A stretch of 64,000 nt of DNA from Temnothorax longispinosus (lineage: Eukaryota > Arthropoda > Insecta > Hymenoptera > Formicidae), in NCBI RefSeq assembly GCF_030848805.1, contig NW_027269925.1:524072-588071 (forward strand), written 5' to 3'. The translations under genes were made by a program, and so were the position numbers. Within the stretch, counting starts at the first letter, position 1. Each line of letters begins with the position of its first letter. The notes beneath the pieces are model-generated. The model saw only the letters and a program-made list of their open reading frames with translations. It made no database searches and was not told the origin of the DNA. Positions 1-10,873 of the stretch are shown piece by piece.

Positions 1-956
1 TATTATATCAGAAACATGTCAAGCAATATGGAATTGTCTTCAACCAGAAGTTTTACCATCAAATATTGACAAAAATGAATGGTTACGTATTGCAAAAAAA
101 TTCGAGGATCTGTGGAATTTTAATCATTGCATAGGAGCAATTGACGGGAAACATATAGTAATTCAGGTATATGAAAAATTTTATTATATATGTATTTTTT
201 TAATTTTGTTGTGTAATAATGAAAAAACATTTTCAATTATTTATTTTAGTGTCCTGCTAATGCTGGTTCCTCTTATTATAATTATAAAATTGTCACAGTA
301 TTGTGCTTTTAGCTATTTGTGATGCTAAATATAGATTTACTTTTGTTGATATTGGTGCATATGGACGACGAAGTGATGGTGGAATCTTCAGAGATTCCTT
401 AATAGGACAAAAATTCATAAATAAAGAGATGAACTTGCCAGAATGGGAACCTTTGTCATTTGAAGGAGTTGATATGCCTTACGTATTAATAGGAGATGAA
501 GCCTTTCCTTTATCAGAATATTTAATGCGACCTTATCCAGGGAAAAGTCTTAATGAAGACAGAATTATCTATAATTATCGTTTAAGTAGAGCAAGGCGAA
601 TAATTGAAAATACATTTGGTATACTCAGTAGCCAATGGAGGATTTTGAGAAGACATATTGATTGCAAAATAGATAAAACTGCGACACTCATTCAAGCTCT
701 TGTGTGTTTACATAATTGGCTTCGAATAAACTATGAAGATTCTGAATATGTACTTGAAACAATGGTAGATCGTGATGGACCTGAAGGATTTATTCCTGGT
801 AGTTGGAGGCAAGATTTGTCTAACTACAGTGCATTAGTAGATATCACTAGATGCAGTACAAATAATAGTTCACGTACAGCTATCAAAATACGTAATGAAT
901 TTTGTCATTATTTTAACAGTGAAGGTGCTGTGCCATGGCAGTTTGACCAGTGCTAA
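1..956 (+). pseudogene. PIF/Harbinger (HARBI1-type) transposase, element A, 5' end off window, one frameshift
   Basis: DDE nuclease of the PIF/Harbinger superfamily; the known role is cut-and-paste transposition with a 3-bp TWA target duplication. Exon bases 1-166 encode a stretch ending in GAIDGKH, followed by an 83-bp GT-AG intron (167-249) and a final exon to the stop at 954-956. The acid triad is visible: D in GAIDGKH (143-145), D in IGDEAFP (495-497) and E in IIENTFG (605-607), followed by the usual CLHNWLR segment. After the intron, CPANAGSSYYNY reads in one frame and the rest (VLLAICDAKY onward) in another. The switch lies at the A-run around 286-290, consistent with loss of one base. 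The upstream half lies outside the window. The copy is otherwise well preserved. Its partner gene is the convergent Myb/MADF-like gene at 1584-3075. Confidence 0.88.
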
Positions 957-1583
957 ACAAATTTTAAAATTACCTATATATTAGTATGAAAATTTTTTAT
1001 TCAGTTTATTACATGTATTGTGTTGTATTTATTAATTAGTGTGTATGCCTAACATAGTAAAAAATAAGAGATAAAAATAAAACTAAAATTCTTGGAGTTT
1101 TTAATACATACTTATATATAATTACATTCCACATTTATATAATGTAATATCACATTTGTAATCACATACTTATATCACTATATCATATAATATGTCGTAA
1201 TATCACATTTGTAATCACACTTATGTATACTTATGTATAATGCTTATTTTTCCAGATCTTTTGCAGTCTCAAGTTAAAAAATAATTTAAAAAAATCAATT
1301 TATGTCAATATATTTTCTATGTAACACTTAACATATCTTATTTGAACAAACATAAAAAAATTATTTCTGTAATTCAATACTGTATCCATGTAATACGAAT
1401 AGTAATAAAAAAAATTAATATTTTGTAATTCTAGAAATTGCACAGGCTGCATTACATAGAAATTAAACACCAAAAAATATGCAATGCCTGTTTAAATTCG
1501 ATATTTTATCTATATTATATATGAGAAAAAAATATAATCTAAAAAAAATTATATAATATTGTCAAGTAATGGAAATATTAATG
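957..1583. other. AT-rich spacer between the convergent Harbinger genes
   Basis: No coding signal seen. It holds a short direct repeat (atcacatttgtaatcaca twice, near 1150 and 1205) and otherwise low-complexity AT sequence. It probably contains the 3' UTRs and polyadenylation sites of the two convergent genes, because an AATAAA-like string lies near 1076. Confidence 0.5.
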
Positions 1584-3075
1584 TTACTCTTTTAAGTAGT
1601 TGAAAGATAATTCTAAGTGATTCTGCATTGCTTCCATTTGCTTTTCTTGGGGTAATTTTTTTATTCTATGGCCTAACATAATTAGAAATGCATCAATTTC
1701 ATCTACTTGTGGTGGAGGCGGTACTGATATTGTTGTTTCTTGGTTTGTACTAAGGGCATCAGCAATCCTTTCAAGAGCATTATCTGATAAATCGTTTTGT
1801 CTTTTTCTTTTTCGAGAAGATTTATCTAAAGATTATTTTTTGTTTATAAAAAATTATAATCGTATTAAATGTTAATTAACTAAAAAATTGTTGGAAACTT
1901 ACTGAGAGATGTGTTATTTTCATTTCCAGAATTGGAAGCACACTCTACCACAGTGGAACACAAGTTTGAGGTAGTTCTAAATAAATAAATAAATATTAAC
2001 TTTTTATAAACAATTAATGTAACCAATCTTAACGTGCATGTTCGTTTATATACGCAAACACTCACTGTTTTATCAAACATGAATCTCTTAAAAAATTCAT
2101 AGCATCATAATGGTGCCATTTCTTTGAGCTTTTTTTTGCAGATCCGCTTGGTAAGTTTTCAGCTTGAATTATTTTTCTGTATGTATCATGTAAACTTTTA
2201 AATTTTTGTTTTGCCCCTTCAGCACTAATCTTATCTAAAAATAATGTTTGTCTTATTAAAACTAAAAGTTTTTGTTATTCCAAACAACTTAGATAAGACG
2301 TTTTAATCTTTTAAAAAATTTAGGCCGGTATTCATATTTAAGACCGTTTTAAGTACAATCTTAAAATGTCATTAACCAATCACAAAGCCGTATTAGCATC
2401 TTAAGACATTACTTAAGATGGTCTTAAAATAAGGACAGACTTATGTGAATACCGGTCTTAGATTAAGCGTGACACTCACTTCCCAATGCCAGTGATACCT
2501 CTTCCCATAATTTATTTGTAATTTTTGAATTTCTTTCCTGTATATTTAATTGAAAATTCCAAAGAGGTTCTCGAGCTCTTACTTCCAAAATTAATAATTC
2601 TTCATCATCAAAATTTAGACTCACTTTTTCGCGATTTTTTTTGTTAATTCTTTTATTAATGTTGACAGCTGTTATAATAAAAAAATTATTAACAAGTATC
2701 AATAGTATTAATAGTATCAACATTAAACAAATCATTGTTTATACTTACTTTTTTCGATTTCAAAATCATCTACACACTGTAAAACTTCATCATTATTACC
2801 ATCATTATTACCATCATCATTACCATCATTACCATCACTTGAATTTTCCAGAAAATCTACAAGAATTTTTTTTTGAAGATAAATAAATACATAGTTATTA
2901 ATTCATACAAATAATAGTTATTAATAATAAATTTCTATTTACTTGTCACAGGATGCAACTGTGATGTTTCTGCATCGTGATAAAAACGTTTATATCCTTT
3001 GAAGCATGGATGTTTTGAGATATCATTAAGATTAGTAATTTTGTCAAAACAAATACCACAAGTTTTGACATTAAG
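1584..3075 (-). CDS. Myb/MADF-like DNA-binding protein of Harbinger element A, six exons, reading frame intact
   Basis: Read on the minus strand, six exons join without a stop: 3075-2943, 2856-2749, 2668-2480, 2234-2066, 1976-1903 and 1825-1584 (915 nt, 304 aa plus stop). All junctions are GT-AG, and every phase matches, mostly phase 1. The first visible exon carries a small zinc-binding-like motif (KTCGICFDK, then DISKHPCF) that matches the start of the homologous gene at 41184. Exon 2 is an acidic Asp-Gly-Asn repeat. Exons 3-4 form the Myb/SANT or MADF-like domain (ending LWEEVSLALG, then KQKFKSLHDTYRKII). The last exon ends in a BESS-like helix (LERIADALS to HLELSFNYLKE). In PIF/Harbinger elements such proteins bind DNA and import the nuclease. 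An upstream start exon is probably missing from this model; exon 1 begins in phase 0 at a splice acceptor. Confidence 0.75.
2323..2456. mobile_element. Small MITE with GGCCGGTATTCA termini, in an intron
   Basis: About 134 bp with imperfect terminal inverted repeats (ggccggtattcatattta at the left, its inverse tatgtgaataccggt at the right). It sits in the third visible intron of the Myb/MADF-like gene and is internally palindromic around TTAAGA. A related but distinct element lies at 41547-41660 (ggcccgtattcagaacgc). The autonomous family is not identified. Confidence 0.65.
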
Positions 3076-3394
3076 CTAAAAATGAAATTACTAATAAATA
3101 TTCAAATTTATTTTTAATAGAAGTTTGAAAAATTGAACTTTATAGAATTTTTCGACTTTATAATTACTTATCCCAAGTATTTTTGCATTTCTGTTGAATA
3201 ACGAATGTAATATATAATCGTATAAAATTTTATATAAAACAGATTAATATATAAACTTACGATTCATATATAAACTTATGATTAAATTAACTTACATTTT
3301 CAGAATTTATTGCGAATTCATCCCTGGAACACATTTTTTAGTTGTTTGTCAGTTACCTAACCTAACTGGTAATATCCTACTGATACACGCATAT

Positions 3395-3550
3395 ACACGG
3401 CTTGACGCTTGAAGTTGGAAAAATCGAACTTCTTGTTGTTGACGCTGGCGTCAACCGACCATCTAGTGTGGTCACGTCAATTTTGATCACGTGACCTATT
3501 TTGACGCTGAAAATGAGCGTCGAGCGTCAGCATGAAAAGGCACCTTAATA
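3395..3550. other. Probable right terminus of Harbinger element A (GACGCT-rich end)
   Basis: A GC-richer block with many GACGCT/AGCGTC words in both orientations. It ends at aaaaggcaccttaa, a form compatible with a PIF/Harbinger terminus next to a TTA/TAA target. The opposite end is outside the window, so the terminal repeat cannot be confirmed. Confidence 0.35.
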
Positions 3551-3802
3551 CTCCCGCGTGATCCGATTCGAGGACTGCCAGGCGGGGAATTTGTCTAATT
3601 CTGTTGTATTATGTATGTTCATAAGTAATATTTTATTTCTTGCTTTTTGGACCACGACTAGAGAAAACTTTTTATAAATATGATATTTGTGCCATAATGA
3701 AAACCGGCCTATTTATATTTCCATTTATTTATTATTTTATTACTGTACCTATACTTTATATTCATCAATATTTTATACGTTTTTAGATGAATACTTACTC
3801 AC

Positions 3803-3930
3803 AAGCTTGCAAGTGACTGCGTAAATTACAAGTCTTATTGTGATGTTTTATAAACTTCTCACACGTTTTGCACGTCGCATCTCCACCTTCTACGTCAAAC
3901 TTGTTCCATATGTTTGACCTTATCTGATTT
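3803..3930 (-). pseudogene. BED-type zinc-finger exon, isolated
   Basis: On the minus strand an exon-like open segment, bounded by an acceptor at 3931-3932 and a GTGAGT-type donor near 3803, reads SNIWNKFD, then CKTCEKF, then RSHLQACE. This is the W-x-F, C-x2-C, H-x4-C layout of BED fingers, the DNA-binding domain common in hAT transposases. No transposase body follows nearby, so it is a fragment, or a distal exon of the gene at 1584-3075 (the phase does not join directly). Confidence 0.5.
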
Positions 3931-3949
3931 CTATGAATAAATTACACAG

Positions 3950-4409
3950 ATATATTATGCATTATTAATAAAAAAAGGTTAATAATTGATATTTTACAAC
4001 ATTAATAATAAATTCAGATTTTTCTTTAAGATCGACATCTTCGATTTTAATAAAAAAAATGCCAAAAAAGCTATTACAGACATTGTTTTAAAAATTAGGG
4101 ACCTTTGATCGCGTATAAAGCTGAGTCTAATCAACCAAATCTTAAAGAATTATATATGAAATAGGGGTAGAAAAGACTGAAAAATATAATAAAATTAGAA
4201 ATAGATTGATATCTCCAAATTTGCGGAAATTAAAGCATAAACAAACATTTCTGAAAAAAATTAAAATTTTATTAAAAAAGAACCCCTTAATTATTAGCAA
4301 TTTTTATTAATTCTATTATATTCTTCAGTTTTTTCTACCCCTATTTCATATATAATTCGTTAAGATTTGGTTGATTAGTTCTGGACTTATAGAAATTTTG
4401 GTAAATTTG

Positions 4410-4480
<71 letters not shown>

Positions 4481-5290
4481 TACAGACATTTTTTAAAATT
4501 GCAATTTTTGACGTTTTAGAACATTCTGAACACATTCAGAAAAACAAAAAAAAATTTTTTTTACGAAAACAAAGCTTTCTCTATGAGGAAGCAAAAGAAA
4601 ATTTTGTCAACAAAAAAGTATATGAAGTCCAAGATGGAGAAATCACTCCTTAGTAAGTTACAACTCATTCTGTGTGCAAATTCATTATCCGTGCCGCCCG
4701 CGCCGTCGCGAGTTTCGTGGAACGTCGCGGCTCTTAGTTCCCGATGTATCGGTGCCCGCCGCGGGGCATAAAGTCACTTTTTGTGGCAAAAAATCGTTCG
4801 ACGGCTGAATTCTCAACCGATTGCAATAATTTTTTTTTAAAATACGCGTTATTTACTGTACTATAGCGTAGACTTGCACATTTTTTGATATTACAATTTG
4901 TTAATAAACAAAAAATCAAAATTGTTGTATACTTTTTGACAAACATTTTTTGGTGTGTTCATAATTTCTTTAATCTTGATATAAGAGGGTTTTCTGGGTC
5001 GCTGATTAAGAAACCGCCAGTAAAACTTTAAAATTCAAAATGGCGGATCCAATATGGCGGCCGTGAACTAAAAATATAAGGACGAATTTCGTACAATTTA
5101 GTATACAGGGATAATTATTAAAGGCAATAATTATAATATTAAAAAAATAAAATTAAAATGTACAATTTATAGTTTTATAAGAGTATCTGCCAAATATTCG
5201 CGTTTAGCGTTACCTGTAACTAAGGACGTTGACCTAGCGAGCTTATTAGCGAGTTCCATTTTCGTTTCTTTTTGTTTTTTTTACTTTTGC
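3950..5290 (+). repeat. Left arm of a large inverted repeat (partner 10874-11665)
   Basis: Bases 3950-4070 and 4593-5290 match the reverse complement of 10874-11665 nearly base for base. The match is interrupted here by a ~520-bp repeat at 4071-4592 and by a ~55-bp insertion near 4715-4770. In the partner copy the rejoined sequence opens with ATGCCAAAAAATAAG and runs 23 codons to a GTAAGT donor. The arm therefore looks like the promoter plus first exon of a transposon gene. Both arms point inward. Confidence 0.7.
4071..4592. repeat. Dispersed (CA)n-bearing repeat inserted in the left arm
   Basis: The insertion interrupts the arm between atgccaaaaaa and agaaaattttg. It contains inverted copies of a phrase with gaaataggggtagaa (4155-4185 and 4330-4360), a (CA)n tract at 4411-4484 and an end word ctctatgaggaagc. 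Related pieces occur at 5280-5540 and 33110-33560. Confidence 0.6.
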
Positions 5291-6045
5291 TTCCTCATAG
5301 AGGAAGCTTTGTTTTCGTGATTTTCGTATATGAACCTTTGATTGTGTATAAAGTTGGATCTAGTCAACCAAATTTAAAAAAAATATATATGAAATAGGGG
5401 TAGAAGAAACCAACGAAGAGATTGGTTTTTGAGTTTTTTCTGCCAATATGTTCAGATTGTTGTAAAACGTCGAAATATCGCCTTAAAAAAAATGTCCGTA
5501 TGTGTGTATGTATGTGTGTGTGTGTGTGTATGTGCACATTTGATGTTGTGGTTGCTCTAACTTCCGCAAATATTGAGATATCGGGCTGTTTTTTTTTTTA
5601 ATCGATAGAGTATCGTTCAAGCCTTGAACGATACTCTATCGATTAAAAAAAAAAACAGCCCGATATCTCAATATTTACGAAAGTTAGAGCAACCACGGAC
5701 ATTTCTAAAAAAATTTAAAATTTTTTTAAAAAAGAACCCCTTGAAGTTCAAGGAAGGTTGGTATTGAATTTGGCAATGATCGGTAAAGGGGTTCTTTTTT
5801 AAAAAAATTTTAAATTTTTTTAGAAATGTCCGTGGTTGCTCTAACTTCCGCAAATATTGAGATATCGGGCTGTTTTTTTTTAATTGATAGTCTCGTTCAA
5901 GGAAGGTTGGTATTGAATTTGGCGATGATCGGTAAAAGGGTTCTTTTTTTAAAAAATTTTGAATTTTTTTAAAAATGTCCGTGGTTGCTCTAACTTCCGC
6001 AAATATTGAGATATCGACCTGTTTTTTTTTAATCGATAGAGTTAA
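5280..6045. repeat. Cluster of direct and inverted copies of a (GT)n repeat family
   Basis: Units contain ggttgctctaacttccgc, a T-run followed by atcgatagagtatc, and gaaggttggtattgaatttg. One pair (about 5544-5622 and 5624-5700) forms a near-perfect palindrome centred on gttcaagccttgaac. Further copies in the other orientation follow at about 5770-5890 and 5900-6045, and another fragment lies at 7140-7225. No coding capacity seen. Confidence 0.7.
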
Positions 6046-6320
6046 AAGCCATTCTGTAATTTCGTTTAATTATAATTAATATTCACTTACTCTGTAAACA
6101 AATTCTTCTATATCCCTCTATCTTTCCCTCCGTCTTTCCTCTACGATAGCAATATCGTTATTAAATCTTAAATAATTATAAATATGCTTCTTCCAATAAA
6201 CATTTACACTATTTTAAATAATTTATTAAAGACTTGTTTTATTTTCTAAAAATGTTTATAAAAAAAAATTTAACAATTTATTTAAATATTTTGTTAGAAA
6301 AATTTTAGTATAACATGTTT

Positions 6321-6900
6321 TCATGCATTTCCTTTTTTCTTTTTCGGTTTTCTTTCTTTTTCTTTTTCAGGTTCGTCTCCACTGTCATGTTTAAATTTTC
6401 GTTTTTCTTCCTCTTTCTGTTTTATTTCTTCCGCCATTTGAATATCTTTATATTCTATAAAATGACATAATTTATTACAGTAAATTCTTAGCGAAAATTC
6501 TGTCAGTGTATAAATCATGGCTTTTAATATTAATAGTTTAAAAATCCGCACACACGCGCGCGCACCACGCGCACACGCGTGTGTTGCGCTAATACATCGT
6601 TGAATTAATTAACCTTTAACAATGCATTAGCGCAACACGCCCGTGTTATTACAAACAATTCTAAAATTTTGTTATATTTAATATTCACTTACTTTTGTGA
6701 ATTTTTTTCAAAAATCCACAATACACGATACGTTTTATCCATGATACGTTTTCATAATATTTTATCATGTTATCAATAAGTTCCTCGTCTTTTATCATCA
6801 TTTCTATTAATGCTTCATTCCAACCGTCATCCAATACTAGAATTTTAAAAGATTAAATATATTCTATTTATATTTATATTAATATTAAACATATTACACA

Positions 6901-6948
<48 letters not shown>

Positions 6949-6995
6949 GTAGTAGATAAATGTAATTTTAACTTACAATTCTTATATTCTTCCAT
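6321..6995 (-). CDS. Unrecognised 98-aa three-exon gene, Lys/Glu-rich C-terminus
   Basis: On the minus strand ATG at 6995-6993 starts a 19-nt exon (6977-6995, donor GTAAGTT). Exon 2 is 6693-6836 (acceptor after TTCTAG, donor GTAAGT) and exon 3 is 6321-6454, ending at TGA. The join is 297 nt, exactly 99 codons, with no internal stop. The N-terminal ~55 residues are an acidic then aromatic helical stretch (LLDDGWNEALIEMM, YYENVSWIKR). The C-terminus is strongly charged (EEIKQKEEEKRK, PKKKKG), like a nuclear localisation tail. I do not recognise a family. The second intron holds a small hairpin repeat around gtgttgcgctaat (6575-6650). It could be a transposon accessory gene, given its position between the arms at 3950 and 11665, or a chance model. 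Confidence 0.5.
6900..6950. repeat. (TA)n microsatellite
   Basis: Continuous TA dinucleotide tract in the first intron-side flank; no other content. Confidence 0.9.
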
Positions 6996-7422
6996 TACTT
7001 ATTTATTTTCTTCCGTTTCTCGTAAAAATATATTATTAAAAATCGATATTATCTTGAAATTCACTAAATGACATGTGACATGTGAAACTCGCAACTTATG
7101 AAGTTTTCTACAGACTGAATTTTAATTAATTATATATGAAACGATAGAGTATCATTCAAGGAAAGTTGGTATTGAATTTGACGATGATCGGTAAAGGGGT
7201 TCTTTTTTAAAAAAATTTAAAATTAAAATTGTATAGGAAGCGAAAGCAGAATGAAAAAAAAGAGGATGAACAAAATTTACAGCAAAAGAAAGATTAAAAA
7301 GAAAATAAATGTTAAAATTTTAATGCTACAAAAATAAAAAAATATTTATTAATTTTAAATTAAATAAATAAAATTTTATTGAAAAAATATATCTTTCTTT
7401 AAATAATTTAGTATACAAGATC

Positions 7423-7780
7423 TTGAATATATCGTCCATCCATATATATATCATCCATTCATCTATTCATTCATTCATTTATTTATTTATATCGTCCATC
7501 CATATATATATCATCCATTCATCTATTCATTCATTCATTTATTTATTTATTAAATCCATTTATTCATTCACCCATTCATCCATTCATCCATTTATTCATT
7601 CATTAATTTATTTATTAAATCCATTCATCAATTCATCCATTAACCCATTCATCCATTCATCCATTCATCAATCCATTCATTCATTCATTCATTCATTTAT
7701 TATATATAAATTCATTTATTTATTATATATATTTATATATAAAATTTATTTATTATATATAAATTCAATTTAATTATTTT
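7423..7780. repeat. ATTC/ATTT-type satellite with a 60-bp internal duplication
   Basis: Degenerate tetranucleotide repeat (cattcattcattcattt). The first two ~60-bp blocks starting atcgtccatccat (from 7431 and 7491) are nearly identical, showing a recent tandem duplication. The long open frame here is a by-product of the repeat. Confidence 0.9.
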
Positions 7781-8168
7781 TGGCAGTTACATACGAATTA
7801 TAATAAAATACTATTACAATAGTACTATACTATTACAATAGTATATATATTTGTTCGCGTTACATAAATTAATTATAGATCCAATATCCATTTCTATCTT
7901 TGCATTAGCACAAGAGTAATAAAATAAAAATATGGCCACATCATGGCTATCTATTTGAACCTGTTATAACGTCAACTAACTTATGGAACTTTACACGTTT
8001 TTATAACATCTTTAGAATGCAAAAAAGGAAAATAAATATCTAATGAAATATAATGAATCACAAAATGTAAGAATGGTGGTTGCCCATAAGAGACATTGCC
8101 AAATCCATCTCGTCTTGGACTTGGGTCTAACGTAAGACAATGGGCCAATATCCCCTAATAAATCATTA
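7781..8168. other. Non-coding stretch upstream of the Transib locus
   Basis: Nothing coding is visible. It carries an imperfect inverted pair attgccaaatcc / cttggacttggg near 8095-8130 and acaatgggcc at 8137. I looked for a Transib terminus (CACWATG-like) and did not find a convincing one. Confidence 0.4.
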
Positions 8169-8559
8169 TTATGCGTAATAGTGATTTATTACGGGATATT
8201 GTCGTGTGTAAATTTTCCTCTCATTGTACATTGCTCGTCTCATTCCCCTTATACTTCCTCTTCCGCGAAATCCTCCTCTTCTGAGATTTCTTCCAGCTCT
8301 CTGCCATCGTTTTGCTATATAACAAACAAATTTATTTTAGAAATTAAGAGCGAGCAAACTCGGCCCAGTCAAAAACGCTAAAAAATTGACTACCATGTAA
8401 TTCGAAAATTAGCTGTATTTTAAGATTGATTGTACTTACGTTTTATTTGTTGCGGAATTGTTGAAGCTGCCGGTGCCGCTGTTGAGGGAGCTGCCGGTGC
8501 GGATGATAGAGCTGCCGGTACCGCTGTTAATGGAGCTGCCGGTGCCGAAATTGATGGAG
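8169..8559 (-). CDS. Candidate 3' end of a minus-strand gene: Ala/Pro repeat then Arg/Gly-rich tail
   Basis: Two minus-strand exons join in frame: 8559-8440 (acceptor TATATAG, donor GTAAGT) and 8314-8169, ending at TAA. The first encodes an Ala/Pro repeat (APAAP, VPAAL, APAAS units from the tandem ccggcagct). The second encodes a basic RGG-like tail (RRGGFRGRGSIRGMRR). The intron and its flanks are tandemly duplicated (8315-8433 and 8560-8678), and the second intron copy has lost its donor, so the upstream structure is unclear. No family recognised; it may be a decayed gene end. Confidence 0.35.
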
Positions 8560-8743
8560 CTATATAACAAAGAAATTTATTTTAGAAAATAAAAAGCGAG
8601 CAATCTCGGCCCAGTCCAAAACGCTAAAAGATTGACTACCATGTAATTCGAATAGCTGTATTTTAAGATTGATTGTACTGGCTCTTACAGGTTTCAGATT
8701 ATTTTTAATTGACATATATATTGGTTGTTATTTTATAACAGAA

Positions 8744-10792
8744 ATGGAGAAGTTTGAAATTCAACAACATTTATTGTGTTCTTGGTTATGGAATAATGAG
8801 AATAAGAAAAAAGAATACATTGAAATAATAATGGATGAAATTAATAACAATTTTTTTTCTTACAATCAAAATCAACTTGCTCAAATTCGGAGTAAAATTA
8901 CGAATAACTTTTTACCGGCTTATGTTCGTAAATGGAATTTAGTATCTCGTATGAGAGGGCAATTTGAGAAAAAGTATAAACGCTTTTTATCTAATAAATT
9001 TCAAGTTGATTTTGTTTCAAATTTGTCTAAAATTGAAGATGAAACATCAATGGTTCCTACCACTTCAACATCTGCCTCAGATTCAACAGATTTGTCCTCC
9101 AAAAAAAAAGGTCGCCCTTGTGTATCTTATGAAGAATCCTCAGAAAGGAACAAAAGGAAGCGAATCAGTGAAATTCGTTCTACGTTTTGCCAGGAAGAAT
9201 TACACAGAGCAGCAGGACATGGGCATGATAAAAGAGCACTTGTACCTATAAAAAAAAAAAAGATAACGAAGAAGATAAGCGCTTCAGTGATACAGTTTTG
9301 GCAATGTACATGGATTTGGATTTGACTAAATCAAAATATAACATGCTTCGATCCTACAACGGAAAACTTTTCGGCGATAAAAGCTATCCTCCGTACCCGA
9401 AGGTTCTGTCTGCAAAAACGCGATGCTATCCTCAAGATATTCGTGTCACAGATAACGGAGCAAGCGTCGAATTGCAATCATTACTTGACCATACAGTCCG
9501 TCGATTAATATCTTTTATTGCTCCAGAAGTTTTAGGCTCATTGCAAGAGAAATTATTAATTTTGTACAGTAAATGGGGTATGGATGGAGCTTCGAGTCAA
9601 CAAGTTCTTCAACAAAAGAGAGCCAAAGATACTACTGAGAAGACAACGAGTTCCAAAGCAATCAATACTGATGAAGGTGCATCAATGAGTAATGACATTG
9701 ATGAACATCAAAATACATCTGATCAGTCTGTGTTTATTATATCGTTTGTCCCTTTGGAGCTTAGATTTGAAAATAAAATTATATGGGTAAACGATCGACC
9801 GTCATCAATCAGATTTTGTCGCCCGATTAAATTTGATTTTATTACTGAAAATGCGATCAACTCCCTAAATGAGTACATTATACAGAAAAAATAGGTAGTC
9901 TTCATCCCACACATGTAGCTGTTAATAACATTTCGTTTTCTGTAATTCTGACTTACAGTGTACCATGATCGATGGAAAAACCTGCAACGTTATAACTAAT
10001 CAAAAATCGACCAACTCGTGTAATATATGTGGGGCTAAACCCACACAAATGAATAAATTAGACATTATAAGTACTTTACCACGAAAAAATGAATTTTATA
10101 CATTGGGATTGTCAACTCTACACTGCAAAATCCGTTTTATGGAGTGTTTACTCCATATTGCTTACAACATGGATTTTAAGGAAAGCAGTGCCAGAGGCGA
10201 CGAAAATAAAAATGCCAAGCGGAATAGAAAGAAACTCATTCAATATTCTTTGAAAGAAGCTCTTGGCATCAATGTCGACATGGTCAAACAAGGTGCAGGA
10301 AATACTAATACTGGGAATACTGCTAGACGTTTTTTCGCTGAACCGCAAATTGTAGCAAAAATCTGCCAACTTGATGAACGTTTAGTGACGCGGTTTGGCA
10401 TCATCTTGCAAGTCCTCGCTAGCGGTCACGAAATTGATGCTGTAAAATTCCATCAATACGCTTTGGAAACAGCTCAATTATATGTTGACTTATACAGTTG
10501 GTACTTTATGCCACCAACTGTACATAAAGTGTTAATGCACGGTGGTGACATAATAGCGTCATCATTTTTACCCATTGGTCGCTATTCAGAGGAAGCGCAA
10601 GAGGCAAATAATAAAGTATTCCGACATTCCCGAAGTCATAGTAGTAGATGGTCATCTCGACGCAATAATAATGAAGACGTTATTCATTATCTTTTAGTAT
10701 CATCCGATCCACTTATCAGTAGTTTAAGATTGAAAATAGACAAACAAGATAACGAATTATCGGATAATGCTAAAAAATTATTAAAATTATAG
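8744..10792 (+). pseudogene. Transib transposase (RAG1-core homologue), nearly complete, three indels
   Basis: DDE transposase of the Transib superfamily, whose core is homologous to vertebrate RAG1. ATG 8744 opens an N-terminal DNA-binding region. The pieces HTVRRLISFIAPE, KWGMDGASSQQ, RFCRPIKF, MIDGKTCN, CNICGAKP, GLSTLHCKIRF, GNTARRFFAEP, YMPPTVHKVL and EEAQEANNKVFR follow in the order known for the family. Catalytic candidates are D at 9583-9585 (WGMDG), D at 9971-9973 (MIDGK) and E near 10601-10603 (QEANNK, aligned by eye with the RAG1 NESGNK region). CNIC is the first zinc pair. Reading frame is lost at a 12-A run (about 9248-9259), at a 6-A run (about 9886-9891) and near 9963. Between the second and third, frame continuity (IGSLHPTHVAV) argues against an intron. 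Stop at 10790-10792. Confidence 0.9.
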
Positions 10793-10873
10793 TATGTAAT
10801 AAAAAGTTTTTTTCTTTATTTTATGTAAATAATTATAACATAATTAAAAGAACAGTTTTTTAACATTTTACAG

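Noticed and set aside
3354..3375. Telomere-like cctaacctaac
   Set aside because: Two units only; not an array.
4341..4535. Cys/Val repeat protein
   Set aside because: Translation of a (CA)n microsatellite.
7423..7773. 116-aa Ile/His/Ser-rich frame
   Set aside because: Translation of a tetranucleotide satellite.
7781..8744. Transib 5' terminus (CACWATG-like)
   Set aside because: Searched by eye around 7900-8740 and after 10792; no heptamer-like pair with a 5-bp duplication was convincing.
9895..9958. Intron in the Transib gene (GTAGTC...TTACAG)
   Set aside because: The sequence between is open and family-like in another frame (IGSLHPTHV), so frameshifts at the A-run explain the break better.
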